This document shows positions 9,362-17,053 of a DNA stretch of 64,000 nt, piece by piece. The notes below the pieces were generated by a model. It searched no databases. It had not been told where the DNA came from and saw only the letters and a list, made by a program, of their open reading frames with translations. The stretch is from NCBI GenBank assembly GCA_947074345.1, contig CAMTPH010000003.1, forward strand, positions 1-64,000, written 5' to 3'. The first letter of the stretch is position 1. The number at the start of each line of letters is the position of its first letter. The position numbers and the translations under genes were made by a program. The stretch is from an uncultured Bacteroides sp. (GTDB lineage: Bacteria; Bacteroidota; Bacteroidia; Bacteroidales; Bacteroidaceae).

Positions 9362-9493
9362 TTAATGGAAAAACTTTTTCTTGCGTAAATCCTTAAATAC
9401 GCTAATCATGATTCTGATGGAGAACCATGTGAGCCATAAGTAAAACATAAATATAGCTGCATCTACAATATATATAAATATAGTCTTAAGCAT
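9362..9493 (-). CDS. Small membrane protein, 43 residues
   Basis: A complete short frame runs from ATG at 9493 to TAA at 9362. The peptide begins MLKTIFIYIVDAAIFMFYLW and ends with a basic tail rich in Lys and Arg (KDLRKKKFFH). One or two hydrophobic helices cover residues 4-32. The hydrophobic core and positive tail look like a real single-span membrane peptide oriented by the positive-inside rule. No perfect promoter box was found upstream. Function unknown; the frame could be chance in AT-rich DNA. Confidence 0.45.
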   Translation of the reverse strand: MLKTIFIYIVDAAIFMFYLWLTWFSIRIMISVFKDLRKKKFFH

Positions 9494-9585
9494 ATTCTTA
9501 GAGGATTTAATACTTAAAACAATAGATTTGTAAGAATGGTTGTATAGTTTTAGTGAAATGATGTTGTTTAAGGTTTGTATTAAAT

Positions 9586-9620
9586 AAAAATGGGATAGCT
9601 CGAATGAACTATCCCATTTT
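9586..9620 (-). terminator. Terminator after uxaC
   Basis: A 12-bp stem AAAATGGGATAG / CTATCCCATTTT with a 10-nt loop lies just beyond the uxaC stop. On the minus strand it is followed by TTTTTATTTA. Confidence 0.85.
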
Positions 9621-9642
9621 GTTATAATTTACTTCTATTCGA

Positions 9643-11049
9643 TTAGAATTGGAAGAAGTTTTTAGCGTTGTTGTAGCAAATATCTTCGATCATTTGGTTT
9701 GCACGTTCCATTTCAGAAGCTGGGATTTCACCATTTTCGATGTCGTTACCAACCAAGTTACACAATGTGCGACGGAAATATTCGTGACGTGGGTAAGATA
9801 AGAATGAACGAGAGTCAGTCAACATACCTACGAAACGGCTCAATAGACCCAATACAGATAGTGCGTTCATTTGTTTTTCCATACCATCTTTTTGATCTAG
9901 GAACCACCATCCTGAACCGAATTGGATTTTACCAGCAACAGTACCATCTTGGAAGTTACCCAACATAGTTGCGATTACTTCATTAGCACATGGGTTCAAG
10001 TTGTAAAGGATAGTTTTAGTCAATTTACCGTTAGAGTTCAAACGGTCTAAGAATTTAGACATTTTCTTCGCTGTAGTAAATTCGCCGATTGAGTCGAAAC
10101 CAGTATCAGCACCTAACAATTTAAACATTTTAGTGTTGTTGTTACGGATAGCGCCATAGTGGAATTGTTGAGTCCAACCTTTTTCCCAGTCCATTTCACC
10201 GAATACAATCATCATTGCAGATTTGAATTTCAAGATTTCTTCTTGAGTCAATTCTTGTCCGCCATATACCTTATTAAAGATAGCGTTGATTTCTGCGTCT
10301 GTATAGTCTTCAGCATAGAACTCTTCGATACCGTGGTCAGATAGTTTACATCCTTGTTCTGCAAAGAAGTCATGACGTACACGAAGTGCAGCAATCAAAT
10401 CATCGTAAGTAGAGATAGTAACACCGCTAACTTCAGATAATTTCTCAACGTAAGCACGGAATTCTGAAGGAACTTCAACAGCCATAGCTTTGTCAGGACG
10501 CCAAGTAGGAAGCATTTTAACTTCAAAACCACTTTCGCGAGTTTGGATATGATATTCTAATGAGTCGATTGGATCATCTGTAGTACAAACAACTTCTACA
10601 TTGTAACGACGCATGAAGCCACGAGCTGTATAATCAGCAGAAGCAAGCTTTTCATTACATTCGTCATAGATTTCGCGAGCTGTTTTAGGGCTCAAGATTT
10701 TATCGATACCGAAAGCTGTTTTCAATTCAAGGTGAGTCCAGTGGTATAGTGGATTACGGAAAGTGTATGGTACAGTTTCTGCCCATTTTTCGAATTTCTC
10801 CCAATCAGAAGTATCTTTACCTGTACAGTAACGCTCATCGATTCCGTTAGTACGCATTGCACGCCATTTGTAATGGTCGCCGCCTAACCAGATTTCTGTC
10901 AATGATTTGAACTTGTGATCATCAGCCACCATTTGTGGAATTAAATGACAGTGGTAATCAATAATTGGCATTTTAGCCGCATGCTCGTGATACAACTTCT
11001 GTGCAGTTTCAGTTTGCAACAGGAAGTTTTCGTCCATAAACTTTCTCAT
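9643..11049 (-). CDS. uxaC: Glucuronate (uronate) isomerase
   Basis: It converts D-galacturonate to D-tagaturonate and D-glucuronate to D-fructuronate, the first step of the intracellular hexuronate pathway. The 468-residue length and the N-terminal IIDYHCHL motif near residue 30 fit the amidohydrolase-fold UxaC family. The opening MDENFLLQTETAQKLYHEHA is the pattern seen in Bacteroidetes UxaC. It is divergent from a LacI-type regulator and uxaB, the next pathway step. Its promoter box at 11167-11174 is followed by two palindromes where a repressor could block transcription. Confidence 0.96.
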   Translation of the reverse strand: MRKFMDENFLLQTETAQKLYHEHAAKMPIIDYHCHLIPQMVADDHKFKSLTEIWLGGDHYKWRAMRTNGIDERYCTGKDTSDWEKFEKWAETVPYTFRNPLYHWTHLELKTAFGIDKILSPKTAREIYDECNEKLASADYTARGFMRRYNVEVVCTTDDPIDSLEYHIQTRESGFEVKMLPTWRPDKAMAVEVPSEFRAYVEKLSEVSGVTISTYDDLIAALRVRHDFFAEQGCKLSDHGIEEFYAEDYTDAEINAIFNKVYGGQELTQEEILKFKSAMMIVFGEMDWEKGWTQQFHYGAIRNNNTKMFKLLGADTGFDSIGEFTTAKKMSKFLDRLNSNGKLTKTILYNLNPCANEVIATMLGNFQDGTVAGKIQFGSGWWFLDQKDGMEKQMNALSVLGLLSRFVGMLTDSRSFLSYPRHEYFRRTLCNLVGNDIENGEIPASEMERANQMIEDICYNNAKNFFQF

Positions 11050-11132
11050 TCTACTGTGTTTTTAGATATATAAAATTATTACTTCTCGTACCTTATTATA
11101 TATGGCACTGATATTAAAGCTTATAACAGTAT

Positions 11133-11143
11133 AAAACCGTTTT
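11133..11143. promoter_or_regulatory. Candidate LacI-type operator 1
   Basis: AAAACCGTTTT is a perfect palindrome around a central C. It is embedded in a wider inverted repeat ATAAAAC-6 nt-GTTTTAT. It falls in the predicted uxaC leader, about 20-30 nt after the start of transcription. Confidence 0.5.
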
Positions 11144-11150
11144 GTTTTAT

Positions 11151-11159
11151 TAACCGTTA
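11151..11159. promoter_or_regulatory. Candidate LacI-type operator 2
   Basis: TAACCGTTA is a perfect palindrome sharing the AACCGTT core of operator 1. The two centres are 17 bp apart. It overlaps the first transcribed bases predicted for uxaC. Confidence 0.45.
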
Positions 11160-11166
11160 TCGAACA

Positions 11167-11174
11167 CAAAAGTA
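11167..11174 (-). promoter_or_regulatory. -7 box for uxaC
   Basis: The plus strand reads CAAAAGTA, giving TACTTTTG on the minus strand. Transcription would start near 11163 and leave a leader of about 110 nt before uxaC. Confidence 0.55.
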
Positions 11175-11206
11175 GAAAAATTACTTGTAGGAACAAAAAA
11201 TACATG

Positions 11207-11214
11207 TATATTTG
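11207..11214 (+). promoter_or_regulatory. -7 box for the LacI-type regulator and uxaB
   Basis: TATATTTG matches the consensus, with a TTG at 11185-11187 as a plausible -33 element about 20 bp upstream. It lies 42 bp before the GTG at 11256. Confidence 0.6.
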
Positions 11215-11255
11215 CGAAGAATATTTATAAAATTTAAGTTTTAAAATCTAGTCAA

Positions 11256-12317
11256 GTGAGCGATCAGAACCATACAATTAAAGACATTGCCCGTATGGCA
11301 GGCGTTTCGGCAGGAACAGTTGATAGGGTATTGCATAATCGTGGTGATGTGTCTGAAAAGAGCCGTATAAAGGTGCAAGCTGTGCTTGATGAAATAAACT
11401 ATAAGCCCAATGTATTTGCCATTGGACTAGCAGCAAAAAAGAAATATACTATTTTGTGTGTTATTCCTCATTATGCTGAAAATAACTATTGGCATTCAGT
11501 TTTTATAGGAATTGAAAGAGCTAAAGAAGAGTTAAAAGCATTCAATGTGATCGTTAAATATTTGTTTTATGATCATGGTAATCGTGGTTCTTATCAAGAC
11601 TTATGTTTCAAGATAGAACAGGAAAGCATGGATGCTGTATTGATAGCTCCAAACTTTGCAGAAGAGACATTGGAGACGGTAGATAAACTTAAAGAAAAAA
11701 ATATTCCTTATGTCTTTATCGATTTTAATATCGAAGAGGCAAATGCCTTAAAGTATATAGGCCAAGACTCGTATTGTAGTGGATATCTGGCTGCTAAGAT
11801 TTTATTGCGCGACTATGTAGAAGGCGAGGAGGTTGTATTGTTTCTAAGTAACAATAAAGACAATCCTGCCGAAATACAAATGCGACGTCGTTTAGATGGT
11901 TTTCTGCAATATGTATCTGAGTTGCCTATTGATGTTAAAACATCTGAAGTGATACTCACAAATGATGATGTGTCAAAGAACAATATGGTATTAAAATCGT
12001 TTTTTGAAACACACCCCAACGCTCGTTTAGGAGTCTCTTTTAATTCGCGTGTTTATCAGGTTGGTAATTTCCTTAAAGAGCACGAATTTGCATTAAAAGG
12101 ATTGTTGGGATATGATTTGTTGCAACGCAATGTAGAGTTGCTTAAAGATGGTTTTATTACTTATCTGATTGGTCAAAGGCCCGGATTGCAAGGTTATTGT
12201 GGGGTAAAGGCATTAACAGATTATATTGTATTTAAAAAGCCTCGTAATAAGGTGAAATATATGCCAATAGATATCTTGCTGAAAGATAATATTGACTTCT
12301 ACTTTGAATTTGAGTAA
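11256..12317 (+). CDS. LacI-family transcriptional regulator
   Basis: The 353-residue protein has an N-terminal LacI helix-turn-helix (IKDIARMAGVSAGTVDRVL, residues 8-26). A periplasmic-binding-protein-like sensor domain of type I follows, about residues 60-345. Such repressors usually release DNA when a sugar-pathway intermediate binds. The start is GTG at 11256, right before the SDQNHTIKDIA segment. It sits 39 bp upstream of uxaB on the same strand and divergent from uxaC, so control of hexuronate catabolism is the natural inference. The candidate operators at 11133-11159 would serve it. Confidence 0.88.
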   Translation: MSDQNHTIKDIARMAGVSAGTVDRVLHNRGDVSEKSRIKVQAVLDEINYKPNVFAIGLAAKKKYTILCVIPHYAENNYWHSVFIGIERAKEELKAFNVIVKYLFYDHGNRGSYQDLCFKIEQESMDAVLIAPNFAEETLETVDKLKEKNIPYVFIDFNIEEANALKYIGQDSYCSGYLAAKILLRDYVEGEEVVLFLSNNKDNPAEIQMRRRLDGFLQYVSELPIDVKTSEVILTNDDVSKNNMVLKSFFETHPNARLGVSFNSRVYQVGNFLKEHEFALKGLLGYDLLQRNVELLKDGFITYLIGQRPGLQGYCGVKALTDYIVFKKPRNKVKYMPIDILLKDNIDFYFEFE

Positions 12318-12356
12318 AGCAAACTTAATTATTAATTTATATAATTCTATTTAAAC

Positions 12357-13799
12357 ATGAAAGCATTAAACAAAGAGACTGCCAACAAGGTGACACGTCC
12401 TGAAAGAATCATTCAATTTGGAGAAGGTAACTTCTTACGCGCATTCGTAGATTGGATCGTATATAACATGAATGAAAAAGCTGATTTCAACGGCGATGTT
12501 GTAGTAGTGCAACCAATCGAGAACGGAATGATCGATATGTTGAAGAAACAAGATTGTTTATATCATGTAAATCTTCAAGGTTTGGATAAAGGTGAAGTTG
12601 TAAACAGCCTTACATTAGTAGATGTTATCAGCCGTGCACTTAATCCATATACAGAAAACGATGCTTTTATGGCTCTTGCTGATCAAGAAGATATTCGTTT
12701 CGTTATTTCAAATACAACTGAAGCTGGTATTACTTTCGATCCATCATGTAAGTTAGATGATGCTCCTGCATCTTCTTACCCAGGTAAATTGACTCAATTG
12801 CTTTACCGTCGTTTCTTAACTTTCGATGGCGATAAGACTAAAGGTTTACTTATCTTCCCATGTGAATTGATTTTCCACAATGGTGCTAAATTGAAAGAAA
12901 CTATCTATCAATATATCCAACTTTGGGGTTTGAGCGATGAGTTTAAAACATGGTTCGAAGAAGCTTGTGGAGTATACTCTACATTGGTAGACCGTATCGT
13001 TCCTGGTTTCCCACGCAAAGATATCGATGCTATCAAAGAAAAACTTCAATACGATGATAACTTGGTAGTTCAAGCTGAAATCTTCCACCTATGGGTTATC
13101 GAAGCTCCTGAATCAATCGCTAAGGAATTCCCTGCTGACAAAGCTGGTTTGAATGTATTGTTTGTACCATCTGAAGCTCCTTACCACGAACGTAAAGTTA
13201 CTTTGTTGAATGGCCCTCACACAGTATTGTCTCCTGTTACTTACCTTTCAGGTGTAGATATCGTACGTGACGCTTGTCAACACGAAGTATTGAGCCAATA
13301 CATCAACCAAGTAATGTTTGGTGAATTGATGGAAACTCTTAACTTGCCTAAAGCAGAACTAGAACAATTTGGTAAAGACGTATTGGAACGTTTCAATAAT
13401 CCATTCGTAGACCACGCTGTAACAAGCATCATGCTTAACTCATTCCCTAAATTCGAAACTCGCGATCTTCCAGGATTGAAAGTTTATTTGGAGAGAACAG
13501 GTGAGCTTCCTAAAGGTTTGGTATTAGGTCTTGCTGCAATTGTAACTTATTACAAAGGTGGTACACGTGCTGATGGTGCACCTATTGCTCCAAACGATGC
13601 TCCTGAAATTGTAGATCTATTGCAAAAACTTTGGGCTACTGGTGATACTCAAAAAGTTGCTGAAGGTGTATTGGCTGCAACATTTATCTGGAACGAAGAT
13701 TTGAACTTAATTCCTGGTTTAACTGCAGCATTGAAAGCTGATTTGGATTCTATCCAAGCAAACGGTATGTTGGAAACTGTAAAAGCAATGCTTAAATAA
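12357..13799 (+). CDS. uxaB: Tagaturonate reductase (altronate oxidoreductase)
   Basis: It reduces D-tagaturonate to D-altronate with NADH, the second step of galacturonate breakdown. The 480-residue protein belongs to the mannitol dehydrogenase family. The nucleotide-binding segment IQFGEGNFLRAFVDW is near residues 20-34, and the HERKVTLLNGPHT segment near 277-290 carries the family Lys and Asn region. The same operon carries the LacI-type regulator and uxaC is divergent next to it. UxaA, which acts next, is the partial gene at the right edge. Codon usage is notably uniform and suggests strong expression. Confidence 0.95.
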   Translation: MKALNKETANKVTRPERIIQFGEGNFLRAFVDWIVYNMNEKADFNGDVVVVQPIENGMIDMLKKQDCLYHVNLQGLDKGEVVNSLTLVDVISRALNPYTENDAFMALADQEDIRFVISNTTEAGITFDPSCKLDDAPASSYPGKLTQLLYRRFLTFDGDKTKGLLIFPCELIFHNGAKLKETIYQYIQLWGLSDEFKTWFEEACGVYSTLVDRIVPGFPRKDIDAIKEKLQYDDNLVVQAEIFHLWVIEAPESIAKEFPADKAGLNVLFVPSEAPYHERKVTLLNGPHTVLSPVTYLSGVDIVRDACQHEVLSQYINQVMFGELMETLNLPKAELEQFGKDVLERFNNPFVDHAVTSIMLNSFPKFETRDLPGLKVYLERTGELPKGLVLGLAAIVTYYKGGTRADGAPIAPNDAPEIVDLLQKLWATGDTQKVAEGVLAATFIWNEDLNLIPGLTAALKADLDSIQANGMLETVKAMLK

Positions 13800-13815
13800 G
13801 CATACAGCATAGTAT

Positions 13816-13862
13816 AAAAAAAGAGAGTGATATCCTATTAAATGGATATCACTCTTTTTTAT
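13816..13862 (+). terminator. Terminator after uxaB
   Basis: The stem AAAAGAGAGTGATATCC pairs with GGATATCACTCTTTTTT around an 8-nt loop. The T run follows the stem on the plus strand, and the A run gives a T run for the opposite strand, so it may also act on leftward transcription from the small gene at 13877-14023. Confidence 0.9.
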
Positions 13863-13876
13863 TCTCTTTAATGTAG

Positions 13877-14023
13877 CTAATCAATAATGACGCCTTCAAC
13901 GTTGTCTTGAGAATTGATGTCTACTTGATTGTCGATAGTTGGTGACGTAAGCAGCCAGATGGCTATTGCAAATAGTGCAATGATAATAATTACTATCAGC
14001 CATATTCCTCTTTTATTCTTCAT
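13877..14023 (-). CDS. Small membrane protein, 48 residues
   Basis: ATG at 14023 opens a complete frame to TAG at 13877. The peptide has a basic start (MKNKRGIW), one strongly hydrophobic helix at about residues 8-26 (Ile/Leu/Ala rich) and an acidic polar tail with Asp, Asn and Gln. This is the layout of a single-pass membrane peptide with its tail outside the cytoplasm. A perfect -7 box stands 42 bp upstream and the uxaB terminator closes it downstream, so it forms a self-contained unit. Function unknown. Confidence 0.65.
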   Translation of the reverse strand: MKNKRGIWLIVIIIIALFAIAIWLLTSPTIDNQVDINSQDNVEGVIID

Positions 14024-14064
14024 TTTGGTTTAGGTTTATTGATTTTACATACTTAAATATTCAA

Positions 14065-14072
14065 CAAACCTA
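14065..14072 (-). promoter_or_regulatory. -7 box for the 48-residue membrane protein
   Basis: The plus strand reads CAAACCTA, giving TAGGTTTG on the minus strand. The predicted leader is about 38 nt. Confidence 0.5.
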
Positions 14073-14136
14073 TGTCAACTTTGTTCAGTCTATGCTTTAG
14101 GCTGAATAAAGAATAATAAACCCAAAAGTAATCTGA

Positions 14137-14664
14137 TTATTTAGGCTGAGCTGCTCTTAAAATGAAGGTAGTAGCACCAATGGTTATAATCGCGCCATCT
14201 TCAATACGCATACGGTCTTTGTCGCCTAGAATATCATTCAATAAGAAAGTTCCTGTAAGGCTAGGAGCATCGCGCAAAGTGTAAATCACTTCACCTTGTT
14301 TGTTGCGTTTTACATTGATGATGCAGTGGCGTCTATCCATGCTCATATCACCTGTTTCGATAGGCATATCTACTACAGATCCTACACAACGACGACCAAT
14401 CACATTGTCTCCCTCTTTGAAAGGAATGATTTGTTTAAAGCCAAACACATTTTCGATAACACTTATGCTTCCCAACTCGTCGCGGAATGCTTCATCATCT
14501 AGCTTCTCGTTCTTTTGAAGCTCTTTCATTTTACTCTTACCAATTCGAATGCTGAATTGTTTTCCGCATTCATCACATTCAAATACAAGTGATTGACCTT
14601 CACTGTACTTGGTTTCATCAAAAGATAGGTATTTCTCGCACTTGGGGCAACGAACACGTTTCAT
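14137..14664 (-). CDS. Zinc-ribbon and FHA domain protein
   Basis: The 175-residue protein starts with a zinc ribbon using Cys6, Cys9, Cys30 and Cys33 (RCPKC and CDECG). A forkhead-associated domain follows from about residue 80, with IGRR near 97 and the phosphothreonine-recognition pattern MDRRHC near 120. FHA domains bind phosphothreonine peptides, so it is probably a cytoplasmic signalling adaptor. No Ser/Thr kinase is encoded in the window. It is 38 bp downstream of the HU-like/SPOR gene and probably co-transcribed with it. Confidence 0.82.
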   Translation of the reverse strand: MKRVRCPKCEKYLSFDETKYSEGQSLVFECDECGKQFSIRIGKSKMKELQKNEKLDDEAFRDELGSISVIENVFGFKQIIPFKEGDNVIGRRCVGSVVDMPIETGDMSMDRRHCIINVKRNKQGEVIYTLRDAPSLTGTFLLNDILGDKDRMRIEDGAIITIGATTFILRAAQPK

Positions 14665-14702
14665 AAATGTAAAATATTAAAAAGGAATAGGTTTATAATG
14701 AA

Positions 14703-15809
14703 TTATTGTACCAAAAGCCAAGCATCTTTAAAAGAATCTTGTGTTCTGATTTTCGCAAGATGATTGTTTGCTTCATCTCGAGTAGGAAGAGACATGATAC
14801 TAACGCGGATTCTTTCTCCACCGTTAATAACACGAGCACCGGTATATCCTTCAGCCTTTAATTTACTCACTAGTGTTTCGGCATTTTTCATGCCAATGCT
14901 AGATGATACAATTAAATGGTATTTGCCTGAAGTGATTTTTGTTTCAACTTTTGCAGGTTTAGCAACCTCTTTTTCTACCACCGGTTTTGTTGTTTCTTTA
15001 ATAGTAGCAGGAGTAATAGGAGTAGCAGCAACAATCGTTTTTGTTTCAGCAGGCTTAGTAGCAACCTTAATCTCTTTGGTCGCAATTGGTTTAGTGTTTT
15101 GCGAAGTGGTACTTGCCTTGCTTTTAGCTACTTTATTATTGGTGCTAATTTGGTTGGTTAAGATAGATTTAGACTCGATTGTCTCAAAAATATCTACCGG
15201 CAATAAATTAGCATAACTACCTTTTACTACATAAGTGTTCTCTATCGGCGAAGAGAATAAGAAGAACATGATAACTGCTGCAACAGATGCAACAGCTGTA
15301 CGAACAAATGCACGGTTAATGCGAATGTCGTATGTTTTCTTATTAGTATGTGGTATGATAGGTTGAATAGGTTTTTCCTCTATCGGCATCAATTCTGATA
15401 ACTCTTTCAACTCAAACGCGTGCAAGCCGTAATAAGCTGGCGTAATAAATTTGTTGTTGTAAGGAGTAAACTCGTAGGTTTGATGAATAGAGTAGTGGAG
15501 TTCGCCAATATGTGGCAGTTCAACCTTTCCGTTTTTCTGTAGAAGCTCTACCATTTCTTTGACTTCGTGATCGATTATTCTCGAAGCGTCAACAAAGTCA
15601 GTGTCGTGGCTAGCCATATACGATTGAATCAATAATCCATCATTCATTTTAAGCTGAGGATTAAAGCCTATAGTGCGAGTAGGAGGAAGAAAGCTGTTTT
15701 CTTCTATCTGTGCGCGATTATTGAATGCAACAAACCCACCAAAATCGGGAATGATAACGCAATCATTTTCTAATAATAATCTTTCTATATGCTGTGACAA
15801 TTCAATCAT
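14703..15809 (-). CDS. HU-CCDC81-like and SPOR domain membrane protein
   Basis: The 368-residue protein has three parts. Residues 1-130 carry the two small N-terminal domains seen in Bacteroidetes HU-CCDC81-type proteins, opening with IERLLLENDCVIIPDFGGF. One membrane helix lies near 172-186. A Lys/Thr/Pro/Ala-rich linker (about 215-290) leads to a C-terminal SPOR domain (about 293-368) that binds denuded peptidoglycan. The design links the cytoplasm to septal cell wall, so a role in division or envelope organisation is inferred. The -7 box lies only four bases before the start codon, which would make a leaderless message. Confidence 0.82.
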   Translation of the reverse strand: MIELSQHIERLLLENDCVIIPDFGGFVAFNNRAQIEENSFLPPTRTIGFNPQLKMNDGLLIQSYMASHDTDFVDASRIIDHEVKEMVELLQKNGKVELPHIGELHYSIHQTYEFTPYNNKFITPAYYGLHAFELKELSELMPIEEKPIQPIIPHTNKKTYDIRINRAFVRTAVASVAAVIMFFLFSSPIENTYVVKGSYANLLPVDIFETIESKSILTNQISTNNKVAKSKASTTSQNTKPIATKEIKVATKPAETKTIVAATPITPATIKETTKPVVEKEVAKPAKVETKITSGKYHLIVSSSIGMKNAETLVSKLKAEGYTGARVINGGERIRVSIMSLPTRDEANNHLAKIRTQDSFKDAWLLVQ

Positions 15810-15813
15810 AGTG

Positions 15814-15821
15814 CAAATATA
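15814..15821 (-). promoter_or_regulatory. -7 box for the HU-like/SPOR gene
   Basis: The plus strand reads CAAATATA, giving TATATTTG on the minus strand. The start codon begins at 15809, so transcription is predicted to start at or within a base or two of the ATG. Confidence 0.5.
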
Positions 15822-16132
15822 ATGTTTATTTTGATTTTATTGTTAAAATTGATTTGGTTTTTTATACCAAAACACGCGATGATAAATAGCAATATAATAT
15901 ATCGCATTATCGCATATAATAAATGCTCGTCTGCTTTTTCTAATAATATGATGCGTTATTTTCAATGTGATAACTGTTAACAGTTATCGCGATGGTTGTA
16001 TATATTTAGCACGATAATAGTTAACAGTTATCATTTGCTTTAAATACGGTTGATTTATGAAACTAATGAAAGCAATAGAATATTCGTAGTTACTATATCG
16101 ACTATTTTTAATAAGTAGAAAGGTAAATTTGT
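15822..16132. other. Intergenic region upstream of the exopolysaccharide locus
   Basis: No gene is visible. The stretch holds copy 1 of the bipartite GATAAC/GTTAAC repeat (15969-16032). Before it lies an AT-rich segment (15880-15930) with repeated GCGATAAT- and GCGATA-like words. The rest is AT-rich and featureless. Confidence 0.6.
15969..16032. repeat. Bipartite palindromic repeat, copy 1
   Basis: Unit A is GATAACTGTTAACAGTTATC (15969-15988), a perfect 20-bp palindrome. Unit B, GATAATAGTTAACAGTTATC, starts at 16013, 44 bp after unit A. TGTATATAT starts at 15997, offset 28. The same layout recurs at 38335 and 55751. It lies between the HU-like/SPOR gene and the Wza-like gene. Confidence 0.85.
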
Positions 16133-16140
16133 TATATTTG
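16133..16140 (+). promoter_or_regulatory. -7 box for the exopolysaccharide locus
   Basis: TATATTTG matches TAnnTTTG. It predicts a leader of about 83 nt before the Wza-like gene at 16227. No clear -33 element was found. Confidence 0.5.
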
Positions 16141-16226
16141 CGTCAAATTATACTAAAGGCATTGAACTTTCGTTATTAATTGAGTAAAATAAGTAAAACC
16201 TTTTTAAAAGCTATTATAAATACGTT

Positions 16227-17030
16227 ATGAAATTTAAAAGTACATTTCTTCTATTTGCAATACTTCTTCTTGCATCTTGTAAGACTCCTGTGAATGTTGT
16301 ATATTTTCAAGATTTAGAAAGCCTAAACTCGGGAGTGTTGACCGATGAATCTGTAAATTATGAAGCCAAAATAATGCCTGATGATCAATTGCTTATTCAG
16401 GTTTCTGCAATGAATCCCGCTGCTGTGTCAATGTTTAATCTTCCGGCTGTGAGTTATCAAAGAACAGGTGAAACATCTCTTGCTTCATCTCCTAATTTAC
16501 AAACGTATCTTGTAGATAGCAAGGGTGATATTAATTTTCCAGTTTTAGGCAAGATATATGTAGAGGGGCTAACAAGAATCGAATTGTCTGATATCTTAGC
16601 TGAAAAAATATCAGAATATGTAAAGAATCCTCTTGTAAATGTAAAGATTAATAATTTTAAAGTATCTGTTTTAGGTGAAGTTAGAGCACCAGGTTCTAAG
16701 TTTTTTGGCAATGAACGTATCACTATATTAGATGCCATAAGTGCTGCAGGCGATTTGGATATTTATGCTAGAAGAGAGAATGTCTTGATATTGCGTGATA
16801 ATAATGGAAAAAAAGAATTCCACAGAATCGATTTGACTTCTTCTGATTTAACGAAATCGCCTTATTTTTATCTTCAACAAAATGATGTGATTTATGTAGA
16901 GCCTAATAAAGCACGTCAAAGTAACTCGCGCTTCAGTCAAAAAACATCCTATCATATGACGATTATTTCTACTGTGATTAGCGCTGTGTCTGTGATTGCT
17001 TCACTAACTATTGCTTTGTTGATTAAATAA
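16227..17030 (+). CDS. Polysaccharide export outer-membrane lipoprotein (Wza-like)
   Basis: It is the outer-membrane channel component for exopolysaccharide export. The 267-residue precursor has a lipoprotein signal with lipobox LASC (Cys18), then the VVYFQDLE segment usual in Bacteroidetes Wza-like proteins. A Poly_export domain follows (about 45-145), then an SLBB-type domain (about 150-235, VLGEVRAPG). A hydrophobic C-terminal helix (about 243-266) is present. It opens a rightward unit with the Wzz-like protein 23 bp downstream and the Wzy-like polymerase. Confidence 0.92.
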   Translation: MKFKSTFLLFAILLLASCKTPVNVVYFQDLESLNSGVLTDESVNYEAKIMPDDQLLIQVSAMNPAAVSMFNLPAVSYQRTGETSLASSPNLQTYLVDSKGDINFPVLGKIYVEGLTRIELSDILAEKISEYVKNPLVNVKINNFKVSVLGEVRAPGSKFFGNERITILDAISAAGDLDIYARRENVLILRDNNGKKEFHRIDLTSSDLTKSPYFYLQQNDVIYVEPNKARQSNSRFSQKTSYHMTIISTVISAVSVIASLTIALLIK

Positions 17031-17053
17031 TTAATGCTTATATCTTTTTTATT

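Noticed and set aside
14764-15216. Open frame of 150 codons on the plus strand with a hydrophobic translation
   Set aside because: It is antisense to the repetitive Lys/Thr/Ala linker and SPOR region; the apparent helices come from the complement of that low-complexity code.
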